In this document: positions 1-9,049 of the stretch, in pieces
How the letters are laid out: the number at the start of each line of letters is the position of its first letter
Numbering within the stretch: position 1 is the stretch's first letter
DNA from: Spirochaetia bacterium
GTDB lineage: Bacteria; Spirochaetota; Spirochaetia; Treponematales; Breznakiellaceae
Direction of reading: 5' to 3'
Assembly (NCBI GenBank): GCA_025997595.1
Contig: BNUU01000016.1
Coordinates: 1-35,591 of the forward strand
DNA: 35,591 nucleotides
Position numbers and translations under genes: made by a program
The notes under the pieces: generated by a model
Seen by the model: only the letters and a program-made list of their open reading frames with translations
What the model was told of the DNA's origin: nothing
Database searches by the model: none

Positions 1-684
1 GAGGGAGAATTTGTTTCCGTCATGGGGCCCTCGGGATCGGGGAAATCAACCTTGATGAATATTTTAGGATGTCTGGATAAACCCAGCGAGGGAACCTACA
101 CATTGGACACCATTGAAACTTCGACATCCAGCCCGGACACCTTCGCCTACATCAGAAACCGGAAAATCGGTTTTGTGTTTCAGTCATTCAATCTTTTGTC
201 CCGCACCACGGCGCTGGAAAATGTGGAGCTTCCCCTGTTTTACCGCCGTCGGGAAAAAGATGAAAAACGGCTGACCGCCGCTGGCCGAAAAGAGCGGGCC
301 GCCAGGGCCCTGCGGGAAGTGGGCCTTGAGAAACGGATGGATCACTATTCATCCCAGCTTTCCGGCGGACAGCAGCAGCGGGTGGCCATCGCCCGGGCCA
401 TGGTGAACGATCCCGCTTTTATTCTGGCGGATGAGCCCACGGGAAATCTGGATACGGGGATGACCCTGGAGATCATGGGACTTTTTCAGGAGCTTAACAG
501 CCGGGGGAAAACCATTGTTATGGTAACCCACGAGCCGGAACTGGCTGCCTACACCAAACGGATCATCACCCTGCGGGACGGAGAAATTATTTCCGATAAG
601 CCGGTGGCGGAAAGGCGCAGCGCATTGGAGGATCTGGCGGCATGGAAAAAAGACCATGCCCTATTGGCGGAGGCTGTGTCATGA
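1..684 (+). CDS. MacB/LolD-type ABC transporter ATP-binding protein (5' end cut by window)
   Basis: The ATPase subunit of a MacB-type exporter, which drives a periplasm-spanning efflux or lipoprotein-handling machine. The frame is open from base 1 (EGEFVSV precedes the ATG at 22), so that ATG is internal and the true start lies off the window. Visible motifs in order are Walker [11 protein letters not shown]-loop VFQSFNLL, signature [14 protein letters not shown], Walker [13 protein letters not shown] and the H-loop VTHE. The spacing fits the LolD/MacB subfamily, which usually starts about 35 residues before Walker A. Its stop overlaps the start of the permease gene (ATGA at 681-684), which implies translational coupling. 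A membrane-fusion protein gene would be expected just upstream but is out of view. Confidence 0.93.
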   Translation, partial: EGEFVSVMGPSGSGKSTLMNILGCLDKPSEGTYTLDTIETSTSSPDTFAYIRNRKIGFVFQSFNLLSRTTALENVELPLFYRRREKDEKRLTAAGRKERAARALREVGLEKRMDHYSSQLSGGQQQRVAIARAMVNDPAFILADEPTGNLDTGMTLEIMGLFQELNSRGKTIVMVTHEPELAAYTKRIITLRDGEIISDKPVAERRSALEDLAAWKKDHALLAEAVS

Positions 685-1898
685 ACCTTGCACAACTACT
701 GTATACCTGTTTCAGATCTATCCTTCGCAACCGGATGCGGAGCCTTCTTACTTCACTGGGGGTGATCATCGGCGTGGGTTCGGTGATTATCATGGTGGCC
801 CTGGGGGAAGGCTCCCAGCGGGCCATTGAATCGCGGATATCCTCCATGGGAACCAACCTTTTAAGTATAATGGCCCGGCGGACCATCAGCCGCTCAGGCG
901 CGAATGTGCAGTTCCGCTTTGCCGCCTTCACCAAGGCGGATGTGAAAAAACTTAAAGACGAGGCCAGTTATGCCGCCGCGATTTCCGGGGTAACCCAGGG
1001 CAGTTTTAACGCAGTGGGTACCCAGGGGAACGCATCGGTGCAGATCCAGGGGGTGGAGCCGGATTACCTCATCGCCCGGAACTGGCCGGTGGACGGCGGC
1101 GTTTTTTTTGACGAGGAAGACCTCAGTGCCCGGAACCGGGTGGCGGTGCTGGGGCGCACCACGGCGAAAGATTTATTTGGCGGCGCTGAAGAAGCCTTGG
1201 GCCAGCAGGTCAGGATTGGATCGGTCTACTTTAGCGTTATCGGTCTTTTGGAAAGCAAAGGCGCGGGAATGAACGGTCAGGATCAGGATAATGTGATCAT
1301 GATCCCCCTGGACACGGCGATGACCCGCTTAAACAATACCCGGGACATTAATTCTATCACCATGAGCGTGGTGAACAAAGAGTATATGGAAGCGGCCCAA
1401 AAGGAGGCGGAACTGATCCTCCGGGAATCCCGCAAGATCGCCGACGGCGCGGTTTCGGATTTTGACATCATGAATCAGGCGGATATGATCGACATGGCTC
1501 AGGCTACTTCAAAAACATTAACAACGCTGCTGGCCGCCATCGCCGGAGTGTCGCTTCTGGTGGGGGGCATCGGGATCATGAACATCATGCTGGTGTCGGT
1601 CACCGAGCGGACCCGGGAAATCGGCATCAGGATGGCGGTGGGCGCACGGAAGCGGGATGTACTTTTTCAGTTTCTCACCGAATCGGTGATTTTGAGCCTT
1701 ATGGGCGGTTTTATCGGCATAACCATGGCGTTTTTGGTCTGTAAAATTTTATCGGCCATGGGAATTCCCACCTCCATAAGCCCGATGATTGTTGCGGGAT
1801 CGGCGCTTTTCGCTGCGCTGGTTGGAATTTTTTTCGGTTTCTATCCGGCGAGGAAAGCGGCGGGTTTATACCCGATAGATGCACTGCGTTATGAATGA
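681..1898 (+). CDS. MacB-like FtsX-family ABC permease
   Basis: Membrane subunit of the exporter, 405 residues. The ATG at 681 is chosen over an in-frame ATG at 642 because it has GGAGG about 8 bases upstream and overlaps the ATPase stop; the earlier start would lie deep inside that gene. The layout is classic MacB_PCD plus FtsX. There is one N-terminal membrane helix (around MRSLLTSLGVIIGVGSVIIM). A large periplasmic domain follows, and three C-terminal helices contain MNIMLVSVTERTREIGIRMA, the family signature, and end in YPARKAAGLYPIDALRYE. The single-chain ATPase seen in E. coli MacB is here split into two genes, which is common in bacteria outside the Enterobacteria. The substrate cannot be read from the sequence. 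Confidence 0.93.
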   Translation: MNLAQLLYTCFRSILRNRMRSLLTSLGVIIGVGSVIIMVALGEGSQRAIESRISSMGTNLLSIMARRTISRSGANVQFRFAAFTKADVKKLKDEASYAAAISGVTQGSFNAVGTQGNASVQIQGVEPDYLIARNWPVDGGVFFDEEDLSARNRVAVLGRTTAKDLFGGAEEALGQQVRIGSVYFSVIGLLESKGAGMNGQDQDNVIMIPLDTAMTRLNNTRDINSITMSVVNKEYMEAAQKEAELILRESRKIADGAVSDFDIMNQADMIDMAQATSKTLTTLLAAIAGVSLLVGGIGIMNIMLVSVTERTREIGIRMAVGARKRDVLFQFLTESVILSLMGGFIGITMAFLVCKILSAMGIPTSISPMIVAGSALFAALVGIFFGFYPARKAAGLYPIDALRYE

Positions 1899-1916
1899 GG
1901 AAGGAATAAGGTAGAT

Positions 1917-3257
1917 ATGAAAAAGATTTTTTTGGCATTGACGATAGTTTTCTCATCGGTATGTTTTGCCGGGGCGGAGACACTAACACTGGATCAGGCC
2001 CGGCTGCTTGCGCTGGCTAATTCCCGGGTTCTTGCAAATGATAATCTTGCGGTAAAGAGCAGTCAGTTGAATGAGCGGACCTGGTTCTACAAATACCTGC
2101 CTAATCCTTCGGCTTCTGTCGTTTCGCAGAGTGTCTGGAACTCCGATGCGGGGGAACGCAGTTTACTCGATATCCTGAATCCCACGGTGAAGTTGAGCGT
2201 CTCCGAGACCATATCATTCGACGGCGGAAAGAACGTTGTTACACAGACCCTTAACCGTATCGCTGTGGAAATGGCGGAAAAGAATATGCAGGTCGATTAC
2301 TTTGAGATACTGGATGCGGCGGATAAAGCCTATTACAATTTGGTGGAAGCGGCGGCAAGTCTTGAATCGGCGGAGTCCGCCCTGCAGACTGCGGAGCTCA
2401 GCCTGAGTATTGCCGAAGTACGATCCGCAAGCGGCATGATGAATACCGGTGATTATTTGCAGGCCTTGGCGGAAAAGGAAACAAGTGAGAATGCCCGGAA
2501 TCAGGCAAAGCGGTATCTTCTTTTAAAGGGCGTAGAGCTCAGAAACCTTACGGGCCTTAAGGAGGCGCCGGTTCCCGAGGCCGTTGATTTTGCCGCCTAC
2601 GAAGAATTGCTCAGGGGGCTTGCGGCCTTAAGTGATGAAGAGACCGGCGCTCTTTATGTCAGCCTGCTAAAAACCGCTGCGGTAAATAATCCCGCCCTTG
2701 CCAGGGCCGCGCTTTTAAATCAGCAGCGGGAAAAAGAAATCAGCTCCGCCACATGGGGCTATGCGCCGACCCTAAGCGCTACGCTCTCAACGGGGTTGAA
2801 CTATTCCGCCGTGAACGGGCTCAGCCCCTTTGCGGGAAACCTCGACCTGAGCGTCACCATTCCTTTGGACTTTTGGGTAAAGGCGAAGGCTGTGACAAAT
2901 GCGAAGATTGCGCGGGATCAGGCGGCGCTGGAGTATTTGAACACAGAGGTAAATCTGGAATTCCAGCTGCAAACCGCCTTGCTGGACCTCATCACCCAGG
3001 CAGGTTCGGTGCTTTCCAGCCGCCGCTCTTATGACTATGCGGAAAAACATTTTGAGTACGTAATGGAACTGTTCAGGCTTTCCCAAAATTCGGTTTCAGC
3101 CTTGTCCGACGCATCGGAGCTGGTGGGTTCAAGCCGCAACAGGCTTATCAGTTCCCAGCACGGCTTTCTTTTGAGCCTTTCAACCATCAGAAAGCTGGGG
3201 GCCTTTGCGGAGGAAGATGCGTTAACCGCACTGTTATTATCCGCAAGTATCAGGTAA
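1917..3257 (+). CDS. TolC-like outer membrane efflux protein
   Basis: A 446-residue protein with a clear signal peptide (MKKIFLALTIVFSSVCFAGA, cleaved near residue 20). The mature protein opens with LTLDQARLLALANS, the usual start of outer membrane efflux proteins. It is rich in Ala/Leu heptads (LESAESALQTAELSLSIAEVRSASG), as expected of the long alpha-barrel of TolC-type trimers, and two OEP-like halves can be seen. It follows the permease by 18 bases with an AGGAA-type ribosome site. It would provide the outer-membrane exit duct for the upstream ABC pump. The assignment to the family is secure; cargo is unknown. Confidence 0.9.
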   Translation: MKKIFLALTIVFSSVCFAGAETLTLDQARLLALANSRVLANDNLAVKSSQLNERTWFYKYLPNPSASVVSQSVWNSDAGERSLLDILNPTVKLSVSETISFDGGKNVVTQTLNRIAVEMAEKNMQVDYFEILDAADKAYYNLVEAAASLESAESALQTAELSLSIAEVRSASGMMNTGDYLQALAEKETSENARNQAKRYLLLKGVELRNLTGLKEAPVPEAVDFAAYEELLRGLAALSDEETGALYVSLLKTAAVNNPALARAALLNQQREKEISSATWGYAPTLSATLSTGLNYSAVNGLSPFAGNLDLSVTIPLDFWVKAKAVTNAKIARDQAALEYLNTEVNLEFQLQTALLDLITQAGSVLSSRRSYDYAEKHFEYVMELFRLSQNSVSALSDASELVGSSRNRLISSQHGFLLSLSTIRKLGAFAEEDALTALLLSASIR

Positions 3258-3278
3258 TATAGAAGAAGGAGTTAGATA

Positions 3279-4628
3279 ATGAAGATCGCGCCACGGACAT
3301 CCTCATGGATCGCCGCCTTTCTCGGCTGGGTCCTGCTTTCCGCGCTCACGATCTTTGTCATCTGGGGACTGCGGGACCGGGCGCGGCTTATCCGGGACAA
3401 CGACAACGAACGGATCCTCAACGCCCTTTTTACCAGCCTGCGGGGCTTTGATGATTTCGGTTCCGCCATTGAAGCGAATCCTGTGCTGGCGGAACGGATC
3501 GCCGGCTTTGCCATTTACGGAAAGGACCTCTCCCCGGTTTACCGATGGGGCCAGTCGCCGCAGTCTTTTGATGAAAAGATTCTGGATGAGACCGCCTCCC
3601 GGGATCGCTTTGGCCGCTATACCATTCCCGACCGGCACGGCCGGCGGGTAAAATTTGTGATACACACCGAACGGATGTTTGCGCCGCCGTCCTTGCCATT
3701 CAATGATGCGGACAGCCGGGTGCGTGAACGCACACAGCAGCGCAATAACAATTCTCAGCGTAATCCGCAGCGGCAAAATAATGATCGGGAGGTTTCGCCC
3801 TTCTTCAACGCACTGGCGGGGAGCGCTTATTTTTACATCGATATTTCCCATCCCGCCTATTGGCGTACCAATACGGCGACCGCCATCCTCTTTCCTTTTT
3901 GTGAACTCATTCTGCTTGCCCTGGTTTTTTACATCCGCCATCTGTACCTCCGCAACCGGGAATACCGCGACCGGATCGAAGCGCAGAAAAATTTTGTGGT
4001 GCTGGGGACTGCGGCGAGTACCCTGGCCCACGAGATCAAGAACCCCCTGCTGTCTATCCGGCTCCAGACCGGCATACTGCAAAAGATGAACGGCGAAAAC
4101 TCAGGAGAAGAAATTTCCCGGATCAACGAAGAGGTTGACCGGATTTCTGCCCTGGTGTACCGGGTGAACGATTTTCTGCGGGACGCGGCGGGGAACCGGA
4201 TTAAAGTCAATGTTTATGATATGCTTGCGGAGGTTTCGCAGCGGATCTGCGGCAGAAATATCATCGGTGTTGATTCAATCCGTGACGCGGTGATCCTTGC
4301 CGATGCGGACAGGTTCCGTTCGGTTTTTGAAAACCTGATCCGTAATGCCCTGGAAGCCGGGGGGCCGCCGGAAGAAATCGGCGCATCGATCAGGGCAAAT
4401 GCGGGCCGCAGTGATATTACTATCAGTATTGTTGACCGGGGCAAGGGTATTGGTGAAGCTGATTTGAAACGGGTCTTCGATCCCTTTTTTACCAGTAAGA
4501 GTACCGGCACCGGGATTGGGCTTTCGATCAGCAAACGTTTTGTTGAAGCCGCCGGGGGTTCCATCGAATTGAAAAACCGGGACGGCGGCGGAGTTGAGGC
4601 GCGGATTATTATGGGCAGTGAGGAATGA
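3279..4628 (+). CDS. NtrB-like sensor histidine kinase
   Basis: Membrane-bound sensor kinase of 449 residues. Helices at about 11-30 and 198-220 flank an extracytoplasmic domain of about 165 residues containing an Asn/Arg/Gln-rich stretch (150-170). The H box is STLAHEIKNPLLSIRLQ with the phospho-acceptor His251. The ATP-binding domain shows the N box (ENLIRNALEAG, 351-361), G1 DRGKGIG (386-392), F box FDPFF (400-404) and G2 TGTGIGLSIS. This is the NtrB/AtoS-like architecture that normally partners with sigma54 activators, and one is encoded 3 bases downstream. AGGAG precedes the ATG. The position behind the efflux genes suggests that it senses the transported compound or envelope state, which is inference. 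Confidence 0.92.
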   Translation: MKIAPRTSSWIAAFLGWVLLSALTIFVIWGLRDRARLIRDNDNERILNALFTSLRGFDDFGSAIEANPVLAERIAGFAIYGKDLSPVYRWGQSPQSFDEKILDETASRDRFGRYTIPDRHGRRVKFVIHTERMFAPPSLPFNDADSRVRERTQQRNNNSQRNPQRQNNDREVSPFFNALAGSAYFYIDISHPAYWRTNTATAILFPFCELILLALVFYIRHLYLRNREYRDRIEAQKNFVVLGTAASTLAHEIKNPLLSIRLQTGILQKMNGENSGEEISRINEEVDRISALVYRVNDFLRDAAGNRIKVNVYDMLAEVSQRICGRNIIGVDSIRDAVILADADRFRSVFENLIRNALEAGGPPEEIGASIRANAGRSDITISIVDRGKGIGEADLKRVFDPFFTSKSTGTGIGLSISKRFVEAAGGSIELKNRDGGGVEARIIMGSEE

Positions 4629-4631
4629 GCA

Positions 4632-5981
4632 ATGCGGGTTTTAATTGTTGACGATGAAAAGAACATTCGTGAATCTCTGAAAAAATATTTGAGCCTTGAA
4701 GGGATCGATTCGGCGGAAGCCGAGAGTGGTGAGGGGGCGCTGAAACAACTCGAAGGGGAAAGTTTTGACGCAGTGATTTTGGACCTTAAGCTGCCGGGAA
4801 TAAGCGGGCAGGGGGTTTTGGAATGGATGTTGAAGCAGGGCCTTCCTGCGCCGGCGATCATGATCTCCGCCCACGGTGAAATTAGCGATGCTGTGGCGGC
4901 CTTAAAAACCGGGGCCAAAGATTACCTCGTAAAGCCCTTCGACCCCGCAGAACTGGTGATACGGCTCCGGTCACTGGTTGAAAACAAGCGCCGGGAAAAT
5001 GTGATCGAGGCGGAGCGCCGCACCGCCGGCGGGACCATGATGGTGGGGGATTCCCCGGAAATGCGGCAGCTTTCGGCGCGGATCGACAAAATCGCCGCTT
5101 CGGATGTGACGGTGCTTATCACCGGGGAAAGCGGCACCGGGAAGGAAGTTGCCGCACGGGAGATACACGCCCGCAGCCCGGACCGGGACGAACCCTTTGT
5201 GGCGGTGAACATCGGGGGCATCCACGAAGGACTTATGGAGAGTGAACTTTTCGGCCACGAGAAGGGCAGCTTTACCGGCGCCGCCGCCCGCAAACAGGGA
5301 CTCTTTGAACTTGCCGGCAGGGGCTGCCTCTTCCTCGACGAAATCGGCGAGATGCCCATGCCCCTCCAGGTAAAACTCCTGCGGGTTTTGCAGGAACGAA
5401 GGGTGCGGCGCCTCGGGGGCGTCAGCGACATCCCCATCAACGCCCGGATCATTTCCGCCACCAATAAGAACCTGGAAACCCTGGTGCAGGAGGGACGCTT
5501 CCGTGAGGACCTCTACTACCGCCTCAATGTACTGCGGATAAGCCTGCCCCCGCTGCGTGAACGTTCCGCCGACATCCCCCTCCTTGCCGCCCACCTCCTC
5601 GCCAGGCGCGGTTCCCGATCCGGCGCCATTACCCCGGATGATGGGGCGCTGCAAAAACTTTCCGCCTATGATTTTCCCGGCAACATCCGCGAACTGGAAA
5701 ACATCCTTGAGCGCGCGCTGATTTACTGCGAAGGGAATGTCATCCGTGCGGAGGATATTGATCTGCATGAAAGGCAGGGACCCGCGCCGGCTGCTGTTGT
5801 TTCACCGCCCGCATCCGGTGCGGAACCATGCCCTGCGGGGGATTGGTCCATGGAGGCGCTGGAAAAGAAGGCCATCATGGACGCATTGGCCCGCTGCGGG
5901 GGCAACCGCACCAAAGCCGCGGAACTTTTGGGCCTGAGCCGGAAGACAATCTTAAACAAGATTAAGGCCTACGGACTCTGA
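4632..5981 (+). CDS. NtrC-family sigma54-dependent response regulator
   Basis: Transcription activator of 449 residues with three domains. The receiver domain (1-115) has D7, D8, the phospho-acceptor D51 in VILDLKLPG and K101. The AAA+ domain (about 138-370) has Walker A GESGTGKE (165-172) and Walker B GCLFLDEIG (231-239). The sigma54-contacting loop reads GSFTGA (212-217) where GAFTGA is usual. A Fis-type helix-turn-helix ends the protein (GGNRTKAAELLGLSRKTILNKIKAYGL as two adjoining helices). It would activate RNA polymerase-sigma54 when phosphorylated by the kinase encoded just upstream. No convincing -24/-12 promoter was recognised in the window, so its targets are unknown. Confidence 0.94.
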   Translation: MRVLIVDDEKNIRESLKKYLSLEGIDSAEAESGEGALKQLEGESFDAVILDLKLPGISGQGVLEWMLKQGLPAPAIMISAHGEISDAVAALKTGAKDYLVKPFDPAELVIRLRSLVENKRRENVIEAERRTAGGTMMVGDSPEMRQLSARIDKIAASDVTVLITGESGTGKEVAAREIHARSPDRDEPFVAVNIGGIHEGLMESELFGHEKGSFTGAAARKQGLFELAGRGCLFLDEIGEMPMPLQVKLLRVLQERRVRRLGGVSDIPINARIISATNKNLETLVQEGRFREDLYYRLNVLRISLPPLRERSADIPLLAAHLLARRGSRSGAITPDDGALQKLSAYDFPGNIRELENILERALIYCEGNVIRAEDIDLHERQGPAPAAVVSPPASGAEPCPAGDWSMEALEKKAIMDALARCGGNRTKAAELLGLSRKTILNKIKAYGL

Positions 5982-5989
5982 GGGCGGCT

Positions 5990-6964
5990 TTATGCCCTAT
6001 TTGATTTACGTGACAGGGTGCACAAATATTTCGGTATAAGCTCATGGACGCTGAGGTGCTTTTTGAAAGTGCGGAGCCCCGGCTTGCCCATGTCATAACC
6101 GTTGTTAACATACTCGACCCCCGCTTCGGCTAAATAATCCTTTGCCATCATGTAGTAAAGGTACACATTGAAGTTGGTAACATTGGACTTTGCAAAATAT
6201 ATGTATGCGGTTTTCGTACCGCCCATTACTTCCCAAATGGCGTAACCTGCGGGCTTATCGTCAATGTACAGCGCAATCCCGCCATAAATACTGTTGTCAA
6301 AAATTGCCGCCATGTTTTTCAGAGAATCCTTCAGACAGCCGGCAAAGGCCCCGCAGGATTCGCAGTCCTGATGGGTGCACCACTCATCCTCAACGGCAAA
6401 ACAGAGGGAAAAATTTTCTTTGGAGAGGGGCCGGATCGCAACATTGGGGGTGTTAAAACAGCGTTTAAGGCTGTTCCGTTTGTTCAGATTAACGCCGCCC
6501 TTCCATTCGACAAGGTCCGCAACGCGGTACACATATTCGCTGCAATCTTCGTTGTACTCAGGCAGGACATCCCAGGCCTCAAGCCGCCGCAGTTCCGCAA
6601 GCAGATGCTCATCCACCGCCCAGAGCTGCAAGGCCGCTGAAGCGGCTTCGGAAAGCCCCGCTTCGGCGGCCATGGAGTAAAGCGTATCAAGCAGCTGTGA
6701 CAGGGAAGTATCCGCAGTAATACTGCGGGGCGGCTGGATGACAAAATAAACATGACCCGTCTTGTAGAACCAGATGCTGCACAAAAAACCTTCGATGATT
6801 TTATAAACCGCATCGAAGCCGAAGGCCCAAATCGAAGAGACCGTAGCGGTAAGTTCGTGGAACTGTCTGCCCCCGGTGTCAAATTGTTTGAAAACAGGAA
6901 AACTGTCTATCCCCATGGGGAGAAAGCCCTGCTGTAAAAAATAGCCCCGGGAGCTGCCTGACAC
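5990..6964 (-). CDS. DUF2156-family protein (paralog A), cysteine-motif type
   Basis: Soluble protein of about 324 residues related to the C-terminal domain of MprF-type lysyl-phosphatidylglycerol synthases (DUF2156, two GNAT-like folds), without membrane segments. Family landmarks are SEYVYRVADLVEWKGG followed by a Lys/Arg-rich NKRNSLKR, and a C-terminal GYDMGKPGLRTFKKHL. A four-cysteine motif, C-x4-C-x2-C-x5-C (CTHQDCESCGAFAGC), lies at about residues 196-210. I prefer the GTG at 6964 because AGAGGA sits 6 bases upstream; a TTG at 6985 would overlap paralog B. It is third in a minus-strand operon of three paralogs. The 8-base gap to the convergent response regulator leaves almost no terminator space. 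Substrate unknown; it may transfer an acyl or aminoacyl group. Confidence 0.82.
   Translation of the reverse strand: MSGSSRGYFLQQGFLPMGIDSFPVFKQFDTGGRQFHELTATVSSIWAFGFDAVYKIIEGFLCSIWFYKTGHVYFVIQPPRSITADTSLSQLLDTLYSMAAEAGLSEAASAALQLWAVDEHLLAELRRLEAWDVLPEYNEDCSEYVYRVADLVEWKGGVNLNKRNSLKRCFNTPNVAIRPLSKENFSLCFAVEDEWCTHQDCESCGAFAGCLKDSLKNMAAIFDNSIYGGIALYIDDKPAGYAIWEVMGGTKTAYIYFAKSNVTNFNVYLYYMMAKDYLAEAGVEYVNNGYDMGKPGLRTFKKHLSVHELIPKYLCTLSRKSNRA
6712..6728. repeat. 17-bp palindrome, member of the CAGTATTACTG motif set
   Basis: CCGCAGTAATACTGCGG is a perfect palindrome around a central A, inside the paralog A coding sequence. Related words on either strand occur at 7651-7660 and 7671-7680 (AGTATTGCTG, paralog B), 11801-11810 (AGTATTACTG, permease gene) and 15094-15104 (CAGTATTACTG, aroC). 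Partial forms lie at 18219-18227 and near 24812. Five matches to AGTATTRCTG in 36 kb exceed simple chance (about 0.1 expected). Some reflect in-frame coding of Ser-Asn-Thr or Ala-Ala, so this is weaker than the GGGACAGAGCT family. Confidence 0.45.
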
Positions 6965-6965
6965 C

Positions 6966-7970
6966 CTAGTCCTCTTTTTTAACAAAGGTGCAGAGGTATT
7001 TCCGCCAAAGTTCGTGGGGGCCCAGGTGCTTTTTGAAACGCCGCAGCCCTTCCTTGCCCATATCTTCGTTTATGTTTAAGAATTCGATACCCGGTAATTT
7101 ATCCCTTGCCAGAATGTAGATAAGGTACACAAAAAAGTTCTGGATGTTTCCTTTCCCAAAGTGAAGATAGGCCCGGCCTTCCTCCCGCTTTTCCCAGATG
7201 ATGAACCCCGCAGGCGCCCCGTCAACGTAACCGAAAAGTCCTTCGTAGAAACGGTCGTCGTAAATATCCGCCATAATCTCCAGGGCCTTAAACTCACAAC
7301 CCGCAAAGGCGCTGCAAACCGCGCAGTCCTGATGGGTGCACCATTCCCCTTCGATGTCGAGACAGAGCCGGTGGTTTTCGTTGGTCATGGGCGTAAGGGT
7401 GATCCCCTCCCGGCCGATAAATTTATTCAGATGGGTGCTTTTTTTATGGTTCACCCCCCCTGATAAATTCACGATGTCCGCGGGCCTGTAGGCGTATTCA
7501 CTGTGATCATCGCTGTACTCGGACTGAACCTCGTAGCCTTTGACATTTTTGAATCTTTCCAGAAAATTTTCTTCCACCGCATAGACCCGCAGCTCATGCA
7601 GCCCCGCCCCGACGGCAAGGCCGTAGAGCCTATCGATCACCCGCTTCAATAGTATTGCTGCGTCTTCAACAGTATTGCTGCGGGGCGCCCTGATCTCGAA
7701 ATAGGGCTCCGTCCCCTCAAAGAAAAAGGCCGTCACCAGATGGCCTTCAATCAGCTGGTAGACTTCGTGAAAGGACAGCGCCCAGATCGTGGAGACCGTG
7801 GGGGTCAGCTCCGAAAGGCGGCCCGGGCCCTCAAAATCCCTGAACAGGGGATAACTCTCCGCTCCCGCAGGAAGAAATCCCTGCTGCAAAAAAAAATCCC
7901 GCGCCTGTTGGTCCCGTGCGGTCAAAGACCGCTTAGTCAAAGATCGCTTGGTCAGTGGCCTTTCGATCAT
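6966..7970 (-). CDS. DUF2156-family protein (paralog B), cysteine-motif type
   Basis: Second of three tandem paralogs, 334 residues. It shares with its neighbours the opening FFLQQGFLPAG, the central SEYAYRPADIVNLSGGVNHKKS, the cysteine motif CTHQDCAVCSAFAGC (Cys211, 216, 219, 225) and the ending NINEDMGKEGLRRFKKHLG. The start ATG (7968-7970) overlaps the TGA of paralog C, so the two are translationally coupled. Its N-terminus carries a short repeat, LTKRSLTKRSLT, from a 15-bp tandem duplication. Family knowledge points to an acyl/aminoacyltransferase-like fold. The repeated retention of the four cysteines suggests a bound metal or iron-sulphur centre, which is inference. Confidence 0.82.
   Translation of the reverse strand: MIERPLTKRSLTKRSLTARDQQARDFFLQQGFLPAGAESYPLFRDFEGPGRLSELTPTVSTIWALSFHEVYQLIEGHLVTAFFFEGTEPYFEIRAPRSNTVEDAAILLKRVIDRLYGLAVGAGLHELRVYAVEENFLERFKNVKGYEVQSEYSDDHSEYAYRPADIVNLSGGVNHKKSTHLNKFIGREGITLTPMTNENHRLCLDIEGEWCTHQDCAVCSAFAGCEFKALEIMADIYDDRFYEGLFGYVDGAPAGFIIWEKREEGRAYLHFGKGNIQNFFVYLIYILARDKLPGIEFLNINEDMGKEGLRRFKKHLGPHELWRKYLCTFVKKED
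7921..7950 (-). repeat. 15-bp tandem duplication at the start of paralog B
   Basis: Two adjacent 15-base units (GTCAAAGACCGCTTA and GTCAAAGATCGCTTG on the plus strand) differ at two positions, and a partial third unit follows. They encode the KRSLT repeats near the N-terminus of paralog B. Fifteen bases keep the frame. It looks like slippage within a tolerant N-terminal tail. Confidence 0.7.
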
Positions 7971-8962
7971 TGACCGCCGTCTCCGTTATCCGCCTTCGTG
8001 TAGGTGCAGATGTACTTGGGCCACAGTTCATGGGCGCTCAGGTGGCTCTTGAAAAGCCGCAGTCCCATGCTCCCCATGTCCTCGTTAAGGTTCATGTATT
8101 CCACATCGGGCAGCCAGGTTTTGAACATTGAGTAAATAAGGTACACAAAATAGCCTTCCATATTCGCCTTGCCAAAGTACAGAAAGGCCAGTTTTTCGCT
8201 CACCCTTTCGCAGATGATATACCCCACGGGCTTATCATCCTGGCAAAGAAAAAGGCCCCTGTGCACCCGATCGTCAAACAGATCGATCATGATCCCCAGG
8301 GCCTTCTTTTCGCAGCCGCCGAATGAGGCGCAGTAGGTACAGTCCTTCCCCCGGCACCAATTTTCTTCTATTTCCATGCAGAGGTGTACATTCTCGCCCG
8401 TCATGGGACGCAGCGCAATATCGGTGCGGTCGAAACAGCGCTTGAGCCGCTTGCGCTTGTAGAAGTTCACCGTCCCGGAAAGCTCAAGCAGGTCCTGCAC
8501 CCGGTAGACGTACTCGTCATCGGAATCCCGGCGCTCGGTGCTCACCCGGTAGCCCGGCACATCCTGATACTCCCCAAGGTAGGCCTCGTCGATGAATTTG
8601 ACCTGCAAAAAGGGCAGCGCCGCCCCGCGGGAATAACCGTATAAGATGTCGATAAGCTGATTCAGGGAACAGGCCGATTTTTCGCGGGGCCGGTGTATGG
8701 TAAAGTAGATGGGTTTGCCCTCATAAAAGTAGACCCCGCAGAGGTACCCGGCGATGATCCGGTAGAGCCCGTGGTAGACAAAGGACCAGGAGGCGATAAT
8801 GGCGGCGCTCATCTCCTGCAGGCCGCTGGAATGTTCATATTGTTTGAATACGGGAAAGCTGTCCCGGTCCGCCGGGCGGAAACCCTGTTGCCGGAAATAG
8901 CGGTAGGCCCGGACCGCCGGGGAGACTTCGTTCTGCCTGGTGCAGCAAGTTATACAGTTCAC
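7967..8962 (-). CDS. DUF2156-family protein (paralog C), cysteine-motif type
   Basis: First gene of the three-paralog operon, about 331 residues from a GTG at 8962. That start is uncertain because no good ribosome site is visible. Conserved blocks are YFRQQGFRPADRDSF, DEYVYRVQDLLELSGTVNFYKRKR (two adjoining stretches), the cysteine motif CRGKDCTYCASFGGC (Cys203, 208, 211, 217) and NLNEDMGSMGLRLFKSHLS. The N-terminus has an additional CITCC cluster not shared by A or B. Same DUF2156 fold as its neighbours. Three diverged copies in a row suggest related but distinct substrates rather than a recent duplication. Confidence 0.8.
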   Translation of the reverse strand: MNCITCCTRQNEVSPAVRAYRYFRQQGFRPADRDSFPVFKQYEHSSGLQEMSAAIIASWSFVYHGLYRIIAGYLCGVYFYEGKPIYFTIHRPREKSACSLNQLIDILYGYSRGAALPFLQVKFIDEAYLGEYQDVPGYRVSTERRDSDDEYVYRVQDLLELSGTVNFYKRKRLKRCFDRTDIALRPMTGENVHLCMEIEENWCRGKDCTYCASFGGCEKKALGIMIDLFDDRVHRGLFLCQDDKPVGYIICERVSEKLAFLYFGKANMEGYFVYLIYSMFKTWLPDVEYMNLNEDMGSMGLRLFKSHLSAHELWPKYICTYTKADNGDGGQ

Positions 8963-9049
8963 CCGTATATGTTACTTAAAAAGAAACCTTTTGGGAAGGC
9001 TTGAGATCCGCCCTCAGCCGTAAAGCGCCCCCGCCGCCCCACCCGGGAA

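Noticed and set aside
3303..4082. 259-codon frame opposite the histidine kinase
   Set aside because: Overlaps the conserved kinase gene entirely and has no motif or ribosome site.
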